A model generated the notes under the pieces. The model was given only the letters and a program-made list of their open reading frames with translations. It was not told the DNA's origin and made no database searches. The translations under genes and the position numbers were made by a program. Shown here piece after piece: positions 22,428 through 35,144 of a DNA stretch of 64,000 bases. The number at the start of each line of letters is the position of its first letter. Within the stretch, counting starts at the first letter, position 1. This DNA is from Anaeramoeba flamelloides. Lineage: Eukaryota; Metamonada; Anaeramoebidae. Location of the stretch: positions 811,001-875,000 of the forward strand of contig JANTQA010000019.1 of NCBI GenBank assembly GCA_027625915.1, read 5' to 3'.

Positions 22428-24575
22428 ATGTTAACACATTTTCTCAACACAGCAAAAACTGTTAATTTACAAAACCTCAAAAATTGTTTTGTGCAATCAG
22501 CTAAAAGTGGTTTCCAAATAAAATTAGCAAAGCACACAAACAAAGCACAAAGCAATTTTCCGACGAACTTTGTGACTTTAAAAAGCCATTTCCACACACA
22601 AATCAACAAAATCGAACAAAAAACTGATCTCACATGGCTCAAGCTTAGCAACAGGGGCGAGGCTTTGTTAGGAAAGGGAGAATATTTGAAAGCAAAAGAA
22701 ATCTTTTTAAAGGCGCTCTTAACATCGCAGCAGAATTGCAACACTGCACAAGAATTGGAAACGTTTAACAAGCTAGCAGTTATTGACTATGCAATGCTTG
22801 AAGATTTCCAGTCTGCGTCTAACTATTGTGACAAATGGTCCAAGCTCTCTCATTTTTTAAAAGACTACGACTCGTTGTCTGACTCGTTGTCCATTTTAAT
22901 TTTTTCCTTAGCGCGTGTTGGCGAAAAGGAAAAATTAAAAAAGGCTTTGCTGGATTTTGAAACAATCCTGATCGATCAGCAAAAGGATCAAGTTTTTAAA
23001 AGGTTAATGACTCACAAGCTAGGATCTCTGTATCGCTCTCTTGGCGATTACAAAAAGGGCTTAAAATATTTACAACAAGCACAAGAGCTGTTAGAAAAGC
23101 ACAATGAAAGTGTAAATGGGAAAGAAAAAGAAAAAACACAAGAACAAATTGGACACGAAAAATTAAATGAAGAGCAAGAAATCGGGTTACTCGAGGAAAT
23201 ATATCGATCAAATTTAAAATTAAGTCAATTAGAGATCGCGATTGTAAATGGGAAGAAATTAGTCAAGAAACTCAAGTCAAAGAACAAAAACGTCGAATCG
23301 TTACGAACTTTAATGGACTTGGCGTACTTTGCAAAGATCTTAAAAAAGCATACAGACGCCATCGGCTTATATTCAGAGGCAAGCACATTGGCAGAAAAAA
23401 CTGGGCTCGTTGACGAATTAATTGCTATTCAAATAGTGCTTGGGGAATTATACTCCTTGACAAAGAACCTTGAGCAATCAAGGGAAAGACTAGAACTTTC
23501 TATCAAGATCTGCACAGAGCACAACAAATACCAAGAATTAGTGACAAGTTATGAAATGTATGGAAACATTTTATTTAATTTCCAGCACTGGGACGATGCC
23601 ATTAATAAATTAAAGGAAACCATCGATTTGTCAAAAAAGCATAATGTCCAATGTTCCGAAGGCTTAGCTTTATTAAATATTGGAAATTCTTATAATTTTT
23701 TAAAACATTATGACCAGGCCAAGGACCATTATTTAAAATGCTTAACATCCCTGGAAAAATCAAGAAATAGAGTCAATAAGAAATGGGAACAATTAATATC
23801 ACGGAAAGTGAAGAGTGATGAAAGGGTTGAGACACAAAAGTTGATCAATGAAAATGCCATCGAAATCAATGGAAAGAAGTTCCAAATCGCTAAAAGATTA
23901 GAAACGACCATTTCTCAATTCGATAACATCCAATACAAGGCGCTACTGAATTTAATGCATTTATTAACCAAAACATCAAAATATAGCGAGGCATTGGAAT
24001 ATGGCGAACAGGCAATTCAATTAATTGAAATAGCACCCGTTGACCACACATGCGAATGCAACAACGAAGAGTCGAGACAAGAGCACACCAATATAACAAA
24101 AATCTCCGTTTATAACGAAATTCAAAAAATTGCTATTCTATCAAAGGATTTAAAATATGCCGAAAGCATTATTAAAAAGAATTTAAGTTTGTTAAAGCTA
24201 TTCCAAAAAATTGATTACCAACATCAAGAAATAGACTCCTTAAATTTATTAGCTTCAGTGTATATGCAACAAAATAAATGGAAGGATGCCTGCATGTGCT
24301 TAGAAAAGGCAATACATTCGTCCCAGGCAATTTCAGATAACGTGTCTCTTGTGTTTTCCGCTTATTTAAATGGGAAGTGTTTAAACAAAATTGGAAATTT
24401 CAAATCATCGGATATGTTTTTTGAATTATCAAAAAATACATTCATGATACTGAACGAATCTGAACTAAAACAAATTAATAATTTATTAAATCTTACAGAT
24501 TCTGAGAATGATTTCAATGACAAAATTAATAATTTCAAGAATTTGAATAAAGCTTTAAAAGTTGATGATAATTAA
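22428..24575 (+). CDS. TPR-repeat protein, probably organelle-targeted
   Basis: An uninterrupted 715-residue frame with an ATG start and TAA stop. Its codon use is visibly less A/T-biased than the surroundings. About nine to ten tetratricopeptide-like helix pairs can be picked out from residue ~69 to ~690, for example around LGDYKKGLKYLQQAQ, WDDAINKLKE, YDQAKDHYLKCL, YSEALEYGEQAIQ and WKDACMCLEKAI. A K/E-rich linker (about 215-250) and an acidic/basic insertion (about 440-490) interrupt the array. The first ~60 residues hold no Asp or Glu and alternate basic, polar and hydrophobic residues, as in mitochondrial or hydrogenosomal presequences. No catalytic domain is visible, so the role is probably scaffolding or complex assembly. 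The partner is unknown. No intron is needed. Confidence 0.85.
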   Translation: MLTHFLNTAKTVNLQNLKNCFVQSAKSGFQIKLAKHTNKAQSNFPTNFVTLKSHFHTQINKIEQKTDLTWLKLSNRGEALLGKGEYLKAKEIFLKALLTSQQNCNTAQELETFNKLAVIDYAMLEDFQSASNYCDKWSKLSHFLKDYDSLSDSLSILIFSLARVGEKEKLKKALLDFETILIDQQKDQVFKRLMTHKLGSLYRSLGDYKKGLKYLQQAQELLEKHNESVNGKEKEKTQEQIGHEKLNEEQEIGLLEEIYRSNLKLSQLEIAIVNGKKLVKKLKSKNKNVESLRTLMDLAYFAKILKKHTDAIGLYSEASTLAEKTGLVDELIAIQIVLGELYSLTKNLEQSRERLELSIKICTEHNKYQELVTSYEMYGNILFNFQHWDDAINKLKETIDLSKKHNVQCSEGLALLNIGNSYNFLKHYDQAKDHYLKCLTSLEKSRNRVNKKWEQLISRKVKSDERVETQKLINENAIEINGKKFQIAKRLETTISQFDNIQYKALLNLMHLLTKTSKYSEALEYGEQAIQLIEIAPVDHTCECNNEESRQEHTNITKISVYNEIQKIAILSKDLKYAESIIKKNLSLLKLFQKIDYQHQEIDSLNLLASVYMQQNKWKDACMCLEKAIHSSQAISDNVSLVFSAYLNGKCLNKIGNFKSSDMFFELSKNTFMILNESELKQINNLLNLTDSENDFNDKINNFKNLNKALKVDDN

Positions 24576-25621
24576 TGAAAAAAATAATCTTTGAAATTTT
24601 TTAATAGTATTTACAATAGTTTTTTTTTAGATTAGTATTAGACAGATGAATATCATATATAATCTTATATATAGTTTATTCAAAAAATAATAATAATAAT
24701 AAAAAAAATGATTATTTTTTTTTAAACAAAAAAAAAAAAAAAATTTTTTGTTGGTTATTATTGATTTTTATTTTTGTTTTAATATATTAAAATTTTCATA
24801 AAAAATTTATTTTTGCTATACCTTTCAAATATAAATATTTTCTTTGATATTCGAAATTGAACATTACTTTTTTTTTTTTTTTTTTTTTTGAAACATTTCT
24901 TTACTTAAAAAATTTTTTTTTATATTTTTTTTTTTTATAAAAAAATTTTTTTTTTAAAAAAAAAAAAAAAAAAAAATTTAAAAAGACGTTTTTAAGTAAG
25001 AAGCCAGTCTATTTAGAACAAATTAGAATGAAGCTGAATGCTAAGTTTTAGAATGATTTTTAGAAATTTAAGATTAGATTTAATTGTTTTGAATTTCATG
25101 AAATTATAATGTTTTTTTGAGTTTTGTGGAATAATGATAGAATTTTCTGAGTATAACCTACGAATTTAGAAGAAAAATGGAATTAATTTTTCAGTATAAT
25201 TTGAATTGTCTATTGGGCTGATATTTAAAGATTTTTTTTATATAGTTGTTTTCATCAACTATATTTCTTTTAATGAGTCAAAAATTATTTACAAATATCA
25301 AATATTTTATTATTTACATAGAAGTACAAATAAAAAATAAGTAGAATAATAAAAATCAGAGGCAAGTTGTTATCTGCAAGAAGTAAATCAAACTATGATA
25401 AACCCTTTTCCAGTCAAAGGGGTCTATTGTAATTGTAGAAATAGAACATATTCAATGAGTTTAATTCGTTATTCTTTTCAAAATAAATTTTCAATTTTTA
25501 GATCAAAATCATTTTTTCTCATTTTACTCAAATATTTTTTTTTTTTGATTTTTGGGTTTTTACTTTTTCCTTCTTTTTCTTTTTTTTTTTAATGTTAGTA
25601 AATTTTTTTTTTTTTGTATTT

Positions 25622-25657
<36 letters not shown>

Positions 25658-26537
25658 TTTGAAAAAAATAATTTTTGAAAATCCAAATTAACAAAAAGAA
25701 CATTGAGACTTTGTAATTCCTTTAAAAATTCATACATTTAAAATTAAAAAAAAATTATTGTCAACAATTCGAATTTTCTTTAGAAATTGTGAAATTTTTG
25801 AACGAGACTTTCCAATGAAAGGGCCTAAAAATTTGTTTAACTTTTTTTTTTTTTTTGAAATTTAAAGATTTGTTCAAGTATTTCTTTGATAAATATCAAT
25901 CACAACTCTTATTAGAAGTTTATTATAGCTTTTATTTCTAAACAATCGTCCTTTGGTTGATTCTTAAAAAAAAATGTGATTTTTTTATTTTTGGCTGGGA
26001 TACTTTGGGTGAAATGGGGTTTACTGATGTACCGAACTGAGTTTTGTAGGTCTATCAAGGATATAATGTTGGAGAAATCATTTTCTAAATTGCAACGAAT
26101 GTTTTGTAGGGTCTCGATAACTTTTCGAAATCTTTCATGAAAAAACTAGCCCCATGACCACCAATTATTAATATTTTTTACACATTTGTCTTCTTTTCTT
26201 TTTGTTATTCTACTTCTCATACCTGCTAATTTGTAAAGAAAATAAACTACAAGAGAGTAAAAAGTTTTTTCAAAAAGGGAAACTAATAAAGAATGTGATT
26301 TCTTCTTTATTCTTTTTGATTATTTCACATGTGACTTAATAATCCCTTTGTAAAAACAATCTCAAACAAATGTTCAAGTGCATTTTTGATATATTTTAAT
26401 TATTATTTTGATCATAAAAAATTATTTGAGATTTTATATTTTGTTAAAAGAAAAAAAGGAAAAGAAACAAAAAATTTTTTTTCCCACTACAAACTAAACT
26501 CATTCCGTTTGGAAAAGTTTTCTGATTCCCAAATCTT
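24576..26537. other. Gene-free, homopolymer-rich stretch
   Basis: Contains long T and A runs (T-runs near 24870-24890 and 25627-25652, an A-run near 24957-24977), an F-family terminus at about 25398, and otherwise unstructured A/T-rich sequence. No coding signal seen up to the HAT-like fragment. Confidence 0.55.
25398..25540 (+). mobile_element. F-family terminus fragment
   Basis: CCAGTCAAAGGGGTCTATTG followed by a sequence resembling the inverted right arm of the F element at 18616-19309 (TTTTCAAAATAAATTTTCAA, then a TTTTTTCTCATTTT block). No matching opposite terminus is clear, so this is a truncated or decayed copy. Confidence 0.45.
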
Positions 26538-26735
26538 TCAAAAACTTGGAGACAATTCACAACTCTTTACAGCCCTTTCAAACACTTTCCGGGCGCTTTT
26601 AAATGAAAAAATGTTGTCAAAGAGATTAGCTTTATAGAAATCATTATTTTTTCCATAAGGTGATTTTAATAAAATAATTTTCTTGTTTTCGATTTCATGA
26701 ATTAGGGAAATTTTGTTGATTAATTTGTATTATCG
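26538..26735 (-). pseudogene. HAT-repeat-like gene fragment
   Basis: A minus-strand frame of about 65 codons in a pocket of raised G+C ends in TGA at 26538. It contains SARKVFERAVKSCELSPSF. The AR.VFERA core is the second helix of a HAT (half-a-TPR) repeat, as found in splicing and rRNA-processing proteins such as Clf1/Crn, Prp39 and Utp6. Reading past the TGA gives KIWESENF, like the W..E start of the next repeat, so the frame looks broken. No neighbouring exons were found, and the known families are far longer. A pseudogene or partial gene is likely; chance is not excluded. Confidence 0.35.
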
Positions 26736-27400
26736 TAATACTATGATTTTTTTAATGGTAAAGTAGCTGTAATCGCTACATTTTATTATATTATCACAAT
26801 TCTCTTGCTATTATCGTGATAATTTGAGCTATCATCAAAACTTTAAATTAACAAACAAACTAATAAATTAAAATAAAAAAAAAAATAATAAAAAAAATTT
26901 TATATTAAATAGAGATATCAGGTAAAATCTTGGAATCAGCATAAATGTGCTTTTTTGAATTATATTATCTTGATTTTATCAATTCCAAATAGCGCTGTGA
27001 ATATCTACTTACAATTTATTATTTTGAATTCAGTTTGATCAAAAAATAAAATAGAAAAACATGATAAATAATAATAATTAATTTGGGAAATTTATTTTTT
27101 TTTACAATATATAATTGTTTAATTAGAAAAGCAATTACTATAATAACAATAAAACGATGTAATTAATCCTAAAAAGACAATGAAATTTTAAAAAAAAAAA
27201 TTGTATTTAAAAGAAAAACAATAAAAATATTAAAAACAAATGTATAATAAAGCAAATGTATAATTAAAGAAAAAAAAAAAACATCTTGTTAATTCTTCAA
27301 TTAAAATATAGAAATAGACACAATTAGAAATCCATTTGTTAATTCTTTGTGTGTATGCATATACATTGATATATGTGGATAAATATATTATAACATAATA

Positions 27401-30400
27401 TTAAAATTTTCTTAACCAAGGGTGGTTTAAGCATTCATTAGCTGAAAATCTTTTTGAGCTGTCATAATGTAACAAGCATCTTAAAAAACTACCAATTTGG
27501 TGTGCATCTTTTTTTGAAAAGGAATATTTGTTAAACAAGAGTTTTTCGAGAGAGTATTGTTGTAAATTTTTTTTTAATGAAAATTTGCTTTTTTGAAGTA
27601 AATAAGACGGTATTTCGCCAAGGCGTTTAACCATCAAGGATAAATGTATTTCATTTTCGGAATGGTTTTTTGTTTTTTCGGGGTAAAATAAAATATCGCC
27701 CGTTAATAGTTCAAAGATTATGCAGCCAATTGACCAAATGTCAACCTTTTCGTTATACCTTTTACCCATTACGACCTCTGGGCTACGATAGGCCCTTGAT
27801 TGGATTTCTCCATACTCTTGGTTTTGTTTAAAAATGGAATTGCCAAAGTCAACAATCTTACATTTCAATAAATTATTTTCACTTTTCATTTTTTCTCTGG
27901 TTGGTATTTTTTGAGAAATGATTTGATTGCTTGCTTTTGTTCGAATTATTTTTATTGTGCTATTTGTATTATTAATTTTTAAAATTCGTGTTTTTTTTCT
28001 ATTTTTGATTTTTGTTCGTTGATTGGAATTTGTGTGTTTGTGTTTTTTGGGTTTTTGTTCCTCTTTTGTTTTACTTTGGATCGAAGCTGTATGCAGTTTT
28101 ACTTTGGATGTTTTTTTTTTAATACTTGCCTTCATATTTTTCCGATTTTTTTTTTTACTAACCTTTTGGATATTTTTCCCCTTATAATACACATTCTTAA
28201 TATTGTTATTATCGGTGATGCCGATGTGGGTGCTGTCAATGTCACTGTTATTATTGATTTTAAGTTTTTTGGGGAAAATTGAAACCCAGTCATTGCTTGA
28301 AAATAAATCAATTTTTCCCGTTGGATTGCCAAAAGTGGTGATTATATTTTCTGGTTCTGTTGATTTAAAGTTTTTTTCAATTGATTTTTTTTTTGTGGTT
28401 TCCGTTATTAAATTGATCCTTTTCTTTTGAATTTTTTTTATTTTTTTAACAGCTTTAGGATTCTTCTTTTGAATTTTTTTTGCTAATGATCCAGAAAATT
28501 TTCCTATTTTTTTATACAGCATTATATTTTCGGGTTTTAAATCAGTATGGATAATCTTGCATTTTGAATGAAGATGGTGAATTCCTTCAAGTATTTGCTT
28601 GCTAATATATTTAACTAATTTGATTGGGATTCCTTTAAAATGGTATTTTTTCATTAAAAATAAGAGATCTTTTTCATTTAATAATTCTAGAATTAGGCAA
28701 TAGTCTATTAATGATTAATTATATAAATAAAAATAATAATTTGTATCAGAAATGAAAATGAGTGAAATTTTAAATATATGTTTTTTTTTAATAATTGTTA
28801 ATTGTCTATAAATTTATTTATGTGTGTGTGTGTGTGTGTGTGAATAATATTTTCATTTTTATAAAATAAAATATTTCGATCGAAACTCTTTTCTTTTTGA
28901 TATATTATTTAATTAGTGATTACTGTTTGAGATCATTGGAAGGTTTGTGGCTAAAAATAATTTTTTTATTTATCTTTTTTTATTTTGAATTTAGTTTTTG
29001 AAAGATTATTTAAAATAATATTTAGTGGTAAACTTATTATATCCACATTATATATTATTATGCAGATTATAATATCAAATCTAGACTCTTTTATTTATTC
29101 AAATTATCATAATTAAATAAAAAAAAAATTTAGGTTTTTTATTTTTTTAATAATAAAATCAGCGCACTTATAAATATTTATGATCTACTTTTATAATTCG
29201 TTTGGATTTTTTTGTATATGTCCTTAATAAAATTGAGCACTATTTTTTTCTGATTAATATTTTTCGAAATCTTGCCTTATAACTTATTTCAATTAACCAC
29301 TGGGATAATTTTTTTTAGAATAAAAACACTCGAAACTTTTGAATATCGAAAATATTTTTTGAAATTAGTGTGCACTTTTTTATTTTTTTTTTTTAAAAAT
29401 TGGGGTTGAGATAATTTTGAAATCAAAGAATAAGTTACTATATTAAATTAAAATACTTTTCCAGAGAGTTTATCTTGTTTAAATAACTTTTTTTTTAATT
29501 TTACCATTTGAAAATAAAATAAACATTTGAAGACCAAATTAGTCCCTTTTGTGTTAAATAAAATTCCCATAATTTAGAATTTGTTTTAGTAAATGAGTTA
29601 AAATAAGATATTGTATATAAAAATATTCATAATTTCAACTTTGAATTCAATGATTTTGGCAAAAAATGTTTTCAAGAAAAAGTTAAAAGGAAACTTTATT
29701 TATTTTTATTTTTTCATTTTGTTTTTTTAATTTTTTTAATGGAAGGTGTTTGATCAGTTTTCAATTTTTAGTTTTTTTTGGGTTATAGGGACATATAATA
29801 ATGAATTTTTAAAAAAATAATTTTAAACCATATGTTATACAGCTGCTTTTAAAAAAATGTGGGTTAAAAGTTTTATGTGTGGTGCCCATTTTAGACCTGA
29901 GTGGGGACATAAAGTTATTTTTACCAACCTCACTCGATTATATCATATTGTCTGAGTATAAAAATATCTGAAATCCCTTTCTCTTGAAAAATTAATCAAT
30001 GAGAGGAATCAATTTCCTTTCAAATACTATTAAGGATTATCTAAAATAAAGCCATTGCGAGGGGCGTATAGATCAAAACATTGTGGAATTATGACCTTTG
30101 TGTCTTGATCAAGAAGAACACTTAAATTTCTATCTTTTTAGGTATTTTTGAAGTTTTGGCTGAGAAGAATAAAGAAATGTAAATTGGCAGAAAAAACCAC
30201 AACCCAACCATTTTTTAATAAGACATCATTTTTTCAAAGGTTTTTATTCGAAACGAGATAATACTTGTTTTTTAACAAAAAGTGTTATGGTTGCTGAAAA
30301 TACTGATAAATTCCAATAAATCTCAAAAAATTTTTAGTTCAACTTCCAATTTTTATAAATCTTCGAACTGTTTCTTATCAAACAGTCCAGTACAAAGAAT

Positions 30401-31530
30401 ATTTTGAAGAACAACTAATTTTACAGAGTATCTTAACACTTGAAAGAATAAAATGTTTTATTCAAAGCTTGAACATAATAATTTCAAAAAGGAAAATCAA
30501 GTAAAAATATCCAAACTTCTATTGCAATTTATCAGCAGTAACAACTTTGTATTTAAAATCTGATATGAACAAATTTCAAACTATCTGAAATTTTCAAAAT
30601 TTTATAGTTCTTCTAGATCTAAAGAGATAAAGAGTTTAGTTCAACAATGTTTTGGCTGATAAGTCCAGCACGTTGGCTTTATTTAAGATAGACCTCAAAA
30701 TCAAATTGCTCTAATTAAAATTTTATCTCAAAGTCCAAAAAAGGAAGCTTAAAATTAAAAATCGAAATTTCGTTCCTAATGAAATTTGGAAAGATCTTAG
30801 GTTTTTTCAACAAATTCTAACGAAAAAGAAATGAAGGACTGAAATAAAATTTTTTAGTTTTAATTTGGAAAATAAAAGTATTAAAAAAATCGTAAGTGAG
30901 AGTCTTGAGAATGAAACACTTTGTTTTGAAATATTTTATGTTTTTCTGAAGCGTTAATATGGGTTCTTTGGGAAAGTGTTTGTTTACAATTTGGTTTAAT
31001 GCAAAAAATTGTTTTTGTTGGAAAAATGAAAAAATAAAATATTAAAAAAAAAAAAAAAGAGAGATTTTACGTTTTCCATTTGGACCAGAGTAAGTAAAAT
31101 AATCAAGGCACTTAATAATTTTGGAAGAACCTTTTCCCTTTGTTTTGTTTACCGACTTATAAATCTTAATTTCTTCGCGTGCATGATACGCAAACTGTTT
31201 TGATCCTTTTACCATTTTCATTGCTACCAATTGCGTAGTTAATTGATCATAGACGAGCCACACAATGGAATGAAAACCCCAACCAATTTTGCAAATAGCT
31301 TGGTATCGGTTCTTAAAGACATCACCCATTTTAATTTGGTGGTAACCTCCAATTTTGTATTCTGATCTGCTTTCTTCTTCACTGTCATAGGAGTAACTTA
31401 AGTTGGTGGGCTTTAGAGTGAAACTGTTGTTTTGTTTTTTCAATTTGTATTTGGAAGTCACTGAGTTACCTTGGATCGTATAATTTGCTAAAAGTGTTTG
31501 AGGTGGGGAAGAGTATAATTTGCTTTTCAT
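27401..31530 (-). CDS. SRPK: SR-protein-specific kinase (SRPK/Sky1 family)
   Basis: Exon 1 is 31530-31071 and exon 2 is 28704-27401. They join in phase 1 (C|AC = His) to give 587 residues. The intron (28705-31070, 2366 nt) has donor GTAAAA and acceptor AATAG. The join restores the SRPK segment NGKHYCLILELL. The kinase begins with GGYHQIKMGDVF just after an acidic-serine stretch. The glycine loop is KIGWGFHSIVWL, the lysine is in VAMKMVK, the catalytic loop is HTDLKPEN (about residue 206), then DFGN (about 440), YRSPEVVMG and DIWSIGCIIFELLTG. It ends with a typical HPWLRKF. The N- and C-lobe cores are separated by a K/T-rich spacer of about 190 residues, the SRPK hallmark, which controls cytoplasm/nucleus location in known members. 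Likely substrates are RS-domain proteins such as the one at 61470. All catalytic residues are present. Confidence 0.93.
30034..30694. mobile_element. J-family TIR element in the SRPK intron
   Basis: Imperfect inverted ends of about 50 bp. The left starts GGATTATCTAAAATAAAGCC and reaches AAAACATTGT; the right is the inverse of GGTCTATCTTAAATAAAGCC, also reaching AAAACATTGT. The interior between 30390 and 30560 resembles 60975-61200, indicating a second decayed copy. No coding frame. Confidence 0.65.
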
Positions 31531-32413
31531 TTTTTTTTACAATTTTTATATAAGAAAAACACAAGGAAACAAAAAATGAGAGAAATAAGTTTACAAATTT
31601 TATTTATTTGTTTTATTTTGCTAAATGAACACAAACATTTTGTAAAAACCATGTTATTCTTCTAATATTTTTGTCTTCAAAGAAATAAGCTCTTAATTTA
31701 TTGGAGAAAGATAAAAATTTCAAAGATTTGAAATTTTGCATTTAACAATATAGTATATTTATTGGATATCTAGACATTTTTGAGAGTGTTTCTTATGTAA
31801 TTGTTTGCTGATATTCATAACCACAAAAAATTGAATCATTTTTAGGGTTAAAAAGACTTGATTTTCTCTTTTTTTTTTTTAAAGATGAACAACAATCGCT
31901 TTGATTTTTTTTTCGTTTGTCTAAATTTTTTTGTTGATTATGAAAAAAAATTTTTTAGTGTGTTAATACCGAACGAGTATCTAGGTAATTTGAAAAAAAG
32001 ATAATTCTAATTTAGTTCTTCATTTTATTACCTTTAGCCCAACTTTTTGAATTTTTATCAACGAGAGGCTATATTTTTTTGTAAAAAGTTTATTTAATTA
32101 GTTCTTTTTAATATTTTCTTATTTTTTGCAAAGTGATCAGGGAATGAAAAAGCAATTTTAACAAAGTCTGTCAAAAAAGTTATCAAGGGATCTGTAAGCA
32201 TATTGGTTAACTTTAAGAAATTACTACAATTCCTTTATTTAGAAACTTTTTTGTTCAACCTTGAAAAACAAATTTACAATAATATTTTTGAATGATCAAA
32301 CTGTTTAATGATTATAATCTTTTATAACTCTTTAAAAGGTATTATTTTTTGAAATTAAACTTGTGGATTTTTCTTAAGATAACCGTTAAATATTTTTATT
32401 TTTTAAATTTAGA

Positions 32414-33112
32414 CTGTCGTCAACAGAAAGTGTGCAGAAAAATTTAATTTGTGTTTCAAAATAAAAAGCATGTTTTTATGTTATAGAAGACGTATACATC
32501 AACAAAACAAAGAAACTGACAATAAACCCTCATTAAATAGGGTGGTGGTTACTTAAAGTCATTATTTAAAAAGAACTTTAAAAATGAAGGATCAAATTAG
32601 AATATTTAAACTCAAAAAATAGACTAAAAAATTTGCAATAATTTTTATACTGTTGATTGTAAAATAAATGTAACAAAATTTTCATTTGGCTTTCCAAAAA
32701 TAAAACACCTCAAGAATTAAAATATATCTAGAAAGACTCCAATTCTAAAAGGGAAAAGAATAATAATTTAAGCTTATTTAAGGTCTTAAAAATTTGAAAG
32801 GTATTCTTTTAAAATCATTTTTCGGAAAGCTGAATGAAAATTTTGTTCCATTTATTTTGCAATAAATAGTATCTTGAAAAAAACAGAAAATTGATATAAA
32901 TATTGAGAATATTATGGAAAATTTTAAACAAATTATGAAAAATTTAAATTTTACAGAAAATATCCAGATATTTATCTTCAAAATTGATTTTAACTTAGGT
33001 ATACTATTTGAGTTGTAGATTAGGATGTTGTCATGGAATAAGAAGAAAAAAAAAGGACGGATAATATTTTGAAACACGGATTATAGACGTTGGGCACATT
33101 ATTTTGATCACT
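32414..33112 (+). mobile_element. D-family TIR element with nested C element
   Basis: The left end is CTGTCGTCAACAGAAAGTGT and the right end GGGCACATTATTTTGATCACT. D landmarks (AAAATGAAGGATCAAATT, ACTTAGGTATACTATT) lie on both sides of the C insertion at 32650-32869. Without the insert the length is about 479 bp, matching other D copies. Confidence 0.8.
32650..32869. mobile_element. C-family MITE, copy 2, nested in D
   Basis: 220 bp between TA dinucleotides (32648-32649, 32870-32871). The inverted ends CTGTTGATTGTAAAATAAAT and ATTTATTTTGCAATAAATAG are followed inwards by AACAAAATTTTCAT and ATGAAAATTTTGTT. This is the clearest copy of the family. Confidence 0.9.
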
Positions 33113-33189
33113 AGAATTTGACAGATTTGGATTTTTTTAAGGAACCACATAACATAAAAAAAATAATGATAGAGCCATCAAAAACACTC

Positions 33190-33634
33190 TTGTTAAGATC
33201 AAAAATCTGTGTTTCAAAATAAAAGCGTTGTGTTTTTTTTATTGAAGAACTATACAAAAATGATCAAAAAAACCGAAAACAAACAATAAGTAATTATACG
33301 GTGTTGGTTTCTTAAAGTTTTATTATACAAAAAGAAATTCTAAATATCATTAGATTTAAAGAGAAAAATTATCTCAAAAATAGTTGTGTATTTTTGATGA
33401 AATATTTTTGTATATCAAAAAAAATTAAAAATTTCCAAAAAAGTGAAAAATTACGTAAAATTTTCAACAAATTGTATTCATAATTTAAATTTTACTGAAA
33501 ATATCAACTTGAACTTAGGCATACTATTGAGTAGTTAATTGGATGTTGCCTTGGAACAAGAAGAAAAAAGACATGGATTATATTTTGAAAAATTGTTTTT
33601 TTCGGCGTTGAGAGTATTATTATGATCACTGTAA
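33190..33634 (+). mobile_element. D-family TIR element
   Basis: Shares TTTCTTAAAGTTTTATTAT, TTGGATGTTGCCTTGGAACA and the terminal TATTATGATCACTG with other D copies. The left end is approximate. A further partial D-like stretch follows at about 33640-33830. Confidence 0.7.
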
Positions 33635-34447
33635 TGTTTGTCTCAAAATGAAATAGTGTGTTTCTTTTTTCTAAATAACTTATACACTTACCGGTCAGTG
33701 AAATTCCTAAATGAACAATAATTAAAAATAGCCTAGATTTCTTAAAGTTCTATTACATGAATATAAATTCCCAAAAATGAAGGATCTAATTTGAAATTTT
33801 TTCTATTTAAATTGAGAAGATTTTTAAGAATATATTGGTTAATTTTTGAACTTAAATAAATCAACACCATTTTTACGACATATCATTGTGAGTGCAATTG
33901 ATGAATTAATTCAAAATATTAGTGAAAAAAACTCAAAGCATATTTTTAATTTACATCTTGGTTTCACAAATTACATAAAGTTCTTTTGGGTAATAGGATC
34001 AAATTTAATAGTAATTCCAAAAAATTTTGAAATATATCAGTTTTTAGGTTTTTAATGAGTTAATAACAATATAAAAAAAGATACATGTACATTTAATAGC
34101 AAATCCAAAAATATTTACCTCACGACCTAAAATACAAAAATGGGGTAAAAATATAATTAGTATAACACTATACTGACTGGTAGATATATTATCAGAAATG
34201 AATTATAATTATTTAAAAGTTTGAGACATTTTCTTCCTATTTCATACAATTCGAAATCCAACCCATATTGAAATTGTTTCAAAAATAATCGTTACTTTAG
34301 AAAAAGAATAAAATCTTATTCTCTCTGGATAAGTATGTGTTAAAAATCAAAATTATAAATAAAAGACAAAGTATCGAAATAACTCAATATAAGAATAAAA
34401 CATATCAAAAAAATAATTAAATTATGATAAAATTGAAAAAAATACTT

Positions 34448-35144
34448 ATACACTATTTTTCAGTCAAATGAGCCTAGTTCTAATGGGTTAAATACATGTT
34501 TTTAAAGGGTTTGCATAAATATTAGAAGAAAAATTTTATTTTGTGAATTTTCAAAATTGAAATCATTTTTTCACATTTTTTTTTTATTATTTTTTCCTTT
34601 TTATTATTAAAAACCTAATTCAGTTGCAAATTAATTTTTATTACAAGATCAATAGTCTTTTAATAAAAATGTGTTATTCTAAGGTTATTGAAATCATGAA
34701 AATAATTGTTGAGAAATGATATTGATTTCTATTGCAATTCTATTTGATGTTTGATCCTGATATTTTTTTAATAAATGTGAAAATTTTTCACTTCATTTTC
34801 ATTTCCTTTTTCAAATAGAGACCACAAAAATCTCAACAAGCTTCTTTTGGGGGACTTGATTTGTAAAAGAAAAGCATGGAAAAGGTATTGAAAATTGTTT
34901 CCTATTTATTATTCAAATAACAGTATAAGTTCAAAACAACATTGTTGTTTTTCCCAATAGGCATTAAAAAATTGGGGTTTTCAATTTTTAAGAAAATTTA
35001 TTGATTAATTAGTTTTCTTTCAGACATATATCAACAGTTTTCTGATATGTATTATTCTGTTTATTTCTTATTTTTTCTTCAACAACCAATTATATAAAAT
35101 AATAGATATTTGAAAAAAAAATTGGGCGCCTTTGACTGAAACAG

